Of a DNA stretch of 64,000 nt, positions 60,435-64,000 are shown piece after piece; the stretch's first letter is position 1, and every line of letters starts with the position of its first letter. Below the pieces are notes generated by a model. The model was not told the origin of the DNA, did no database searches, and saw only the letters and a program-made list of their open reading frames with translations. Source of the DNA: Candidatus Binatia bacterium (GTDB taxonomy: Bacteria; Eisenbacteria; RBG-16-71-46; SZUA-252); the NCBI GenBank assembly GCA_035631035.1, contig DASQJL010000073.1, forward strand, positions 1-64,000, given 5' to 3'. The position numbers and the translations under genes were made by a program.

Positions 60435-61741
60435 CGGGAGTCCTCCTCGCGCAGCGGCGCGGGTTCGAGGCCGATGGCGCGCTCGAGATCGGCGAGAGCC
60501 ATGTGGACGGTTGCGATCGACTGGTAGCGGTCGAGCCGGGCCCGCGCGAGATCCCGCTCGGCCGTGAGGAGCGTCAGGAAGTCGGACCGGTTGGATTCAT
60601 AGCCGGCGCGGACCGAGGCGAGCGCGCGCTCGGTGGCGGGAACGACCCGCGTCTCGATGATCTCCAGCTCGTGGCTGCTCTCCCGGACGCGCGCCCGGGC
60701 GATCTCGACCTGGGCGCGGATGGAGTCGGACTCCGCGATCCGCTCCTGCTCGGCGCGCCGAAGCTCCGCCCGCGCCGCGCGGACGCCCGCGCCGCTCCTG
60801 CCGAACCCGAGCGGAAGCGTCACGCCCGCGCCGACCATCGTGCGCCACTCGGGCACGTCCATCGTCCGGTCGTAGCGGCCGATCAGCATCAGCTCGGGAA
60901 GCCGCATGCGGCCCGCGGCGACAATCTCGGCCCGGCGCGCTTCGATCGCGGCCGCGTTCGCGCGCAGCTCGGGACGGTTGGCCGCGGCGGCGGCGAACGT
61001 TGTGTCCGCCAGCTGGTGGCCGATGTGGGGCAGATCGCGGGGCGGATCGGGAAAGGCGCGGTCGGTCTCGTCGTGGAGAAGGGCTCGCAGCCGCGCCTGG
61101 ACCTCCCCGCGCGTGCGGCTGGCCGCGAAGAGCTGATGCTCCAGCATCCCCTGCTCGACGTCCGCCTGCAGGGCGTCCTGCTGCCCCACGGTCCCGGCCG
61201 CGTACTTCTGCAGCGCGACCCGGCGGAACTGGTCGAGGAGCCCCGCGATCTCGCGGTTCACCTCGATGCTGCGCGCCGCGAGATAGAGCTGGAAGTAGAC
61301 CTCGCGCGTCATGCGGAGCATCTCCAGCCTCATGGCGCGATAGTCCTCGCGCATCGACCGGGCCATGGCGCGGGTCGCTTGCCCCATCGCGGCGCGCTGC
61401 CCGAAGAGCGGCACCATCTGCGAGACCTGGACCGACCAGCCCGGGCCGGCGGAAGAGCCGAAGCTTTGCGGAGCGACCATTCCCTCGACGCGGGGATCGT
61501 CCCAGGCGCCGGCCGCGTCCGCCCGCGCCTCCATCGCCTCCCACGCCGAGCGCATCGCGGCGAGCGAAGGGTTGCGGCTCAGGACGGCGCTCTCGAGCGA
61601 ATTCAGATCGAGGCTCGAGGCCCCGAAGATCGAATCCAGGGGCGCGGGCGCCTCGGAGGGCTGCGCGGCGCGCGCGGAGGCGGCCGGCCAGGCGAGGGCC
61701 AGCGACAGGAGCAGCGGGTACAGCGGCGCGCGAAGGCGCAT
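60431..61741 (-). CDS. cusC: TolC-family outer-membrane channel CusC
   Basis: 436 residues from the ATG at 61741 (GAGGTG upstream); longer frames are shadow. Signal peptide to about residue 25 (SARAA). Two tandem outer-membrane-efflux repeats with long helices: ESAVLSRNPSLAAMRSAWEAM, AVEVNREIAGLL-type coils, and the second half ERALASVRAGYESNRSDFLTLLTAERDLARARL. No lipobox, so it is anchored only by the barrel. First structural gene of the efflux operon after the Cys-rich protein. Confidence 0.94.
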   Translation of the reverse strand: MRLRAPLYPLLLSLALAWPAASARAAQPSEAPAPLDSIFGASSLDLNSLESAVLSRNPSLAAMRSAWEAMEARADAAGAWDDPRVEGMVAPQSFGSSAGPGWSVQVSQMVPLFGQRAAMGQATRAMARSMREDYRAMRLEMLRMTREVYFQLYLAARSIEVNREIAGLLDQFRRVALQKYAAGTVGQQDALQADVEQGMLEHQLFAASRTRGEVQARLRALLHDETDRAFPDPPRDLPHIGHQLADTTFAAAAANRPELRANAAAIEARRAEIVAAGRMRLPELMLIGRYDRTMDVPEWRTMVGAGVTLPLGFGRSGAGVRAARAELRRAEQERIAESDSIRAQVEIARARVRESSHELEIIETRVVPATERALASVRAGYESNRSDFLTLLTAERDLARARLDRYQSIATVHMALADLERAIGLEPAPLREEDSR

Positions 61742-61871
61742 GCGATCACCACCTCGAATGGCTCGTGAACGGATTCCGGGCGCGCGAGCGCGCGCGGGCG
61801 AGCGACGACGGCCGGGAGCGGAGAGCGCGGCGTGACGCCGGCTCCGGCTCAACCGGTGGCGGTGATGCGCT

Positions 61872-62261
61872 TCAGATCAGGAGGATGGTGGTCCGGAGGA
61901 GCGGCGGCGAAGGGCCGGGCGGATCGGCCGCGACCGCCTGCGAGGCGCGCGGCGCCAGGACGGCGATCGCGACCCGGGCGGAGGGGAGAATGACGGCGGC
62001 CGCCGGGGCGCGGTCATCGCCGGGGCCTCCGCCGGGAACGAAGGTCGCGGGGTCGCGCTCGGCCAGAGTCGACGGCGCCGCGCAGCAGGAGCGATCGGCG
62101 GCCAGCGAGGCTTCCGCCGACGAAGGGGCGCCGGCGCAGCTCGGGCAGGCGGCCGTGTTCGCCCTCGGAAGCGCGCACGCCGCCCTCGCCAGGGGAACGA
62201 ACGTCGATCCCAAGAGCAGGGCCAGCACGACCAGCGATCCGATGAGGCGTCTTGCGTTCAT
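61872..62261 (-). CDS. Small exported Cys-rich protein at the head of the Cus operon
   Basis: 129 residues from the ATG at 62261 (AAGGAG upstream); an ATG at 62273 adds four. Signal peptide ends about ARA residue 26. Cys clusters CAL, CPSC and CC in the first 60 residues, then an Ala/Pro/Val-rich tail with a hydrophobic end. No family recognised; position as the first gene before cusC and its Cys pairs suggest metal handling in the periplasm. Confidence 0.6.
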   Translation of the reverse strand: MNARRLIGSLVVLALLLGSTFVPLARAACALPRANTAACPSCAGAPSSAEASLAADRSCCAAPSTLAERDPATFVPGGGPGDDRAPAAAVILPSARVAIAVLAPRASQAVAADPPGPSPPLLRTTILLI

Positions 62262-62342
62262 GTGCTCCTTCATACCCCGGGGCGGCGGTTCGGAGCCGCC
62301 TGACGTCGCTTACCATGCGGCCAGGGAACCCTTCCGCGCAAG

Positions 62343-62356
62343 GATACCTTGGTATC
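62343..62356. promoter_or_regulatory. GATACC-TT-GGTATC palindrome upstream of the Cus operon
   Basis: A perfect 14-base inverted repeat 82 bases before the Cys-rich gene start. The ATACC/GGTAT arms resemble those of copper-sensing CsoR-type operators, though the centre is shorter. No CsoR or CueR gene is in the window. Confidence 0.5.
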
Positions 62357-62396
62357 GGCCGACCCGCGACCGGCCTTCACAGCGCGGTACGCCCTT

Positions 62397-63269
62397 CTAT
62401 TTCAACAGCTTGGACAGCCGCCTGTCCTTGAGCGGCGCCCCGCCGGTCTGGCACCCGGGACAGTAGAAGGTTTCGTGGTCGGCGTAGGAGATCCTCGCGA
62501 TCACGCTCCCGCAGCGCGGGCACTTCGAGCCCGCGTGGTCGTGCACGACGTAGTGCTGGCTGGGCTCGCGCTGCGGCAGCTCTCCGGCGGCCGACTCACG
62601 AAGCAGCGCCGTCTGCCGCTCCAGCACCGCCCCGATCGCGGCGTGGAGCCGCCGCGCTTCGTCGTCGGTCACCTGGCCGGTCAGGCGGAGCGGCGAGAGC
62701 CGCGCTTCGTAGAGGATCTCGTCCGAGAGGCCGTTTCCGATCCCCGCGATCGCCCGCTGATCGGTGAGGAACGTCTTCAGCTGCCGGGACGACGCGCGGA
62801 GCGACGTGAGGAACCGCTCTTCCGAGAGCTCGCCGCGCGTGGGGTCGGGACCCACGGCCGCCAGCTCTTCGAGCGCGTCGGCGTCGTCGGTCAGCCACAG
62901 GCGCGCGCGCTTTTCCGTGCCGTGCTCGATCAGGAGCAGCGCCGACCCGTCATCGAACGCGATCCGCGCCGACCACGCCTTGCTCCCCGCGGGACGACGC
63001 GCCGGGCCGCCCGGCGCCGGCGGCGGCGCCAGGCGGAGCCTGCCCAGGCGCATCAGGTGGATCACGATCGCGCGCCGGGATTCGCACTCCAGCACGACGT
63101 ACTTCCCGCGCCGCGAGGGCAGGCTCAGGAATTCGCCCGCGAACGACTCCGGCGGCACGGCGGTCCGGAGCAGCGCCGGCTGGCGGACCGCGATCGACTC
63201 GATGCGGCGCCCGGCGACTCCGGCCGCGAGGTTCTCGGCCAGGACTTCGAGGAACGGCAGCTCCGGCAC
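62397..63269 (-). CDS. Fpg/Nei-family DNA glycosylase
   Basis: 290 residues with GTG start at 63269 so that the mature N-terminus is PELPF, with catalytic Pro2 and Glu3. RRGKYVVLE has the conserved Lys, QLKTFLTDQRAIAGIGNGLSDEILY is the H2TH region, and the C-terminal zinc finger is KCPRCG...FYCPGCQ. These enzymes remove oxidised bases and cut the strand. PELPFLEV differs from PELPEVET of MutM, so the substrate range may be Nei-like. Follows the methyltransferase by 20 bases. Confidence 0.95.
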   Translation of the reverse strand: MPELPFLEVLAENLAAGVAGRRIESIAVRQPALLRTAVPPESFAGEFLSLPSRRGKYVVLECESRRAIVIHLMRLGRLRLAPPPAPGGPARRPAGSKAWSARIAFDDGSALLLIEHGTEKRARLWLTDDADALEELAAVGPDPTRGELSEERFLTSLRASSRQLKTFLTDQRAIAGIGNGLSDEILYEARLSPLRLTGQVTDDEARRLHAAIGAVLERQTALLRESAAGELPQREPSQHYVVHDHAGSKCPRCGSVIARISYADHETFYCPGCQTGGAPLKDRRLSKLLK

Positions 63270-63289
63270 GGAGGCGTGGCCCGGCGCGC

Positions 63290-64000
63290 CTACTCGAGGC
63301 GCGAGGCGACGATCAGCGTGCTCTGGAAGGGAGCGCCGAGCGGTCGGGTGGAGCGCACGGCGAAGCGCTCGCGCGCGAGCCACTCGGACACCTGCTCCAC
63401 GCTCCAGGCGCGGCCGGAATCGAAGATCAGGTACATCCGAAGGCCGAAGAGTGCCTGCGGCACGGTCGGCATCCCCGGCCCGCTCGGCATCATGCCGTGC
63501 ACGAGGAGGGTGCCTCCGGGACGGATCGCCTCCCAGGCCTTGCGCAGGAGCTCCAGCGCGGTCTCTTCCCCCTCGGTCTGCAGCACGTTCGAGAGGAGCA
63601 GCGTGTCCACGGGCCCGGGCAGCGGATCGCTCCGGTAATCGCCCGGGTAGAGCGCCACCGCGTCGTCGTACCCCTCCTCGCGGAGGATCTCGCGCGCCAC
63701 GTCGATCGTGGGGGGCAGGTCGAACAGCGTGGCCCGGAGCTCGGGCGTGCGGCGCGCGTACTCGGCGGCGAAGATCCCCGATCCGCCCGCGACGTCGAGG
63801 AGCGTCGAGCCGGGCAGGAGCGGTGCCAACTCGGTGACGCGCCCCGCCGCCTCACGGCTCACCGTGTGCACGGCGCGGATGTAGCGCCGGACGCGCGCGG
63901 GATCGCCCTCCACGAGCGCTTCGCTGTTCAGCCGCACGCGGGGCGCGCCCTCGCGCACCGCGCGGGCGAGATCCCCCCAGGCGGCGTAGAGCTCGGCGGC
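63290..64000 (-). CDS. SAM-dependent O-methyltransferase (N-terminus beyond window)
   Basis: The frame is open to base 64000, so at least 236 residues are seen and the start lies to the right. SAM-binding motif I LLDVAGGSGIFAAEYA, then LFDLPPTIDVARE, DTLLLSNVLQTE and the GGTLLVHG strand place it in the plant-type/CrtF-like O-methyltransferase group, whose dimerisation domain would be in the missing part. The methyl acceptor is unknown. Not obviously related to the copper genes. Confidence 0.9.
   Translation of the reverse strand, partial: AAELYAAWGDLARAVREGAPRVRLNSEALVEGDPARVRRYIRAVHTVSREAAGRVTELAPLLPGSTLLDVAGGSGIFAAEYARRTPELRATLFDLPPTIDVAREILREEGYDDAVALYPGDYRSDPLPGPVDTLLLSNVLQTEGEETALELLRKAWEAIRPGGTLLVHGMMPSGPGMPTVPQALFGLRMYLIFDSGRAWSVEQVSEWLARERFAVRSTRPLGAPFQSTLIVASRLE

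Overview
The window is very GC-rich DNA, densely coded on both strands, from a Gram-negative, probably uncultured bacterium. There are outer-membrane barrel proteins, TolC/RND efflux, lipoproteins, a PEP-CTERM protein, a secreted subtilase ending in a FlgD-like beta domain of the type-IX-sorting-tail kind, flagellar genes and a stressosome. This mix fits an FCB-like or 'Candidatus Eisenbacteria'-like lineage; that placement is inference and no marker tree was possible. No rRNA, tRNA, CRISPR array or insertion sequence was recognised.

Layout. (1) 1-10461, plus strand: a tight run of exported proteins. It holds the end of a beta-rich protein, two tandem paralogues with an HELVH zinc-protease motif, a 1341-residue multi-CARDB protein and a 1015-residue protein with a C-terminal outer-membrane barrel. 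This is the best candidate here for an undescribed surface or secretion system. (2) 10462-15261: a DegT-type sugar aminotransferase converging on wecB, then a Ser/Thr kinase-TolB-like-TPR protein. (3) 15265-22688, minus strand: a flagellar/signalling block read from right to left: orf50, fliN, fliO, flhG, small membrane protein, fliA, HDOD, FliK-like, GAF-GGDEF, REC-GAF-histidine kinase. A good sigma28 promoter lies upstream. The export-gate genes usually found between fliO and flhG are absent. (4) 22982-38300, minus strand: fusA2-like, subtilase, yebC, ruvC, ruvA, ruvB, then rsbR-rsbS-rsbT-phosphatase and two hybrid histidine kinases, then queA. A complete stressosome core thus sits between ruvB and queA and appears to feed two-component kinases. 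(5) 38463-47580: PEP-CTERM protein with clear promoter and terminator, TPR lipoprotein and membrane protein, FHA-GAF-PP2C phosphatase, a secreted helical protein behind a strong sigma54 promoter, and an NtrC-type regulator with its sensor kinase. (6) 47628-52491: TSUP permease, DUF885 peptidase, hydroxyacid dehydrogenase, class-I-amidotransferase-like hydrolase, DinB protein. (7) 52523-62261: a copper/silver island with two cupredoxin lipoproteins, a dihaem cytochrome c, a Met/His-rich outer-membrane protein, CusA/B/C and a Cys-rich exported protein, with a GATACC-GGTATC palindrome upstream of the minus-strand operon. (8) Fpg/Nei glycosylase and a partial O-methyltransferase.

How it works together. 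Many neighbouring genes are joined by ATGA, GTGA or TGATG start/stop overlaps, so the runs are probably translationally coupled operons. The stressosome, five histidine kinases, the NtrC-type regulator, three SpoIIE/PP2C- or kinase-type proteins, FliA and two sigma54-like promoters make this an unusually regulation-rich stretch. Several convergent gene pairs end within 1-10 bases of each other, leaving no room for separate terminators.
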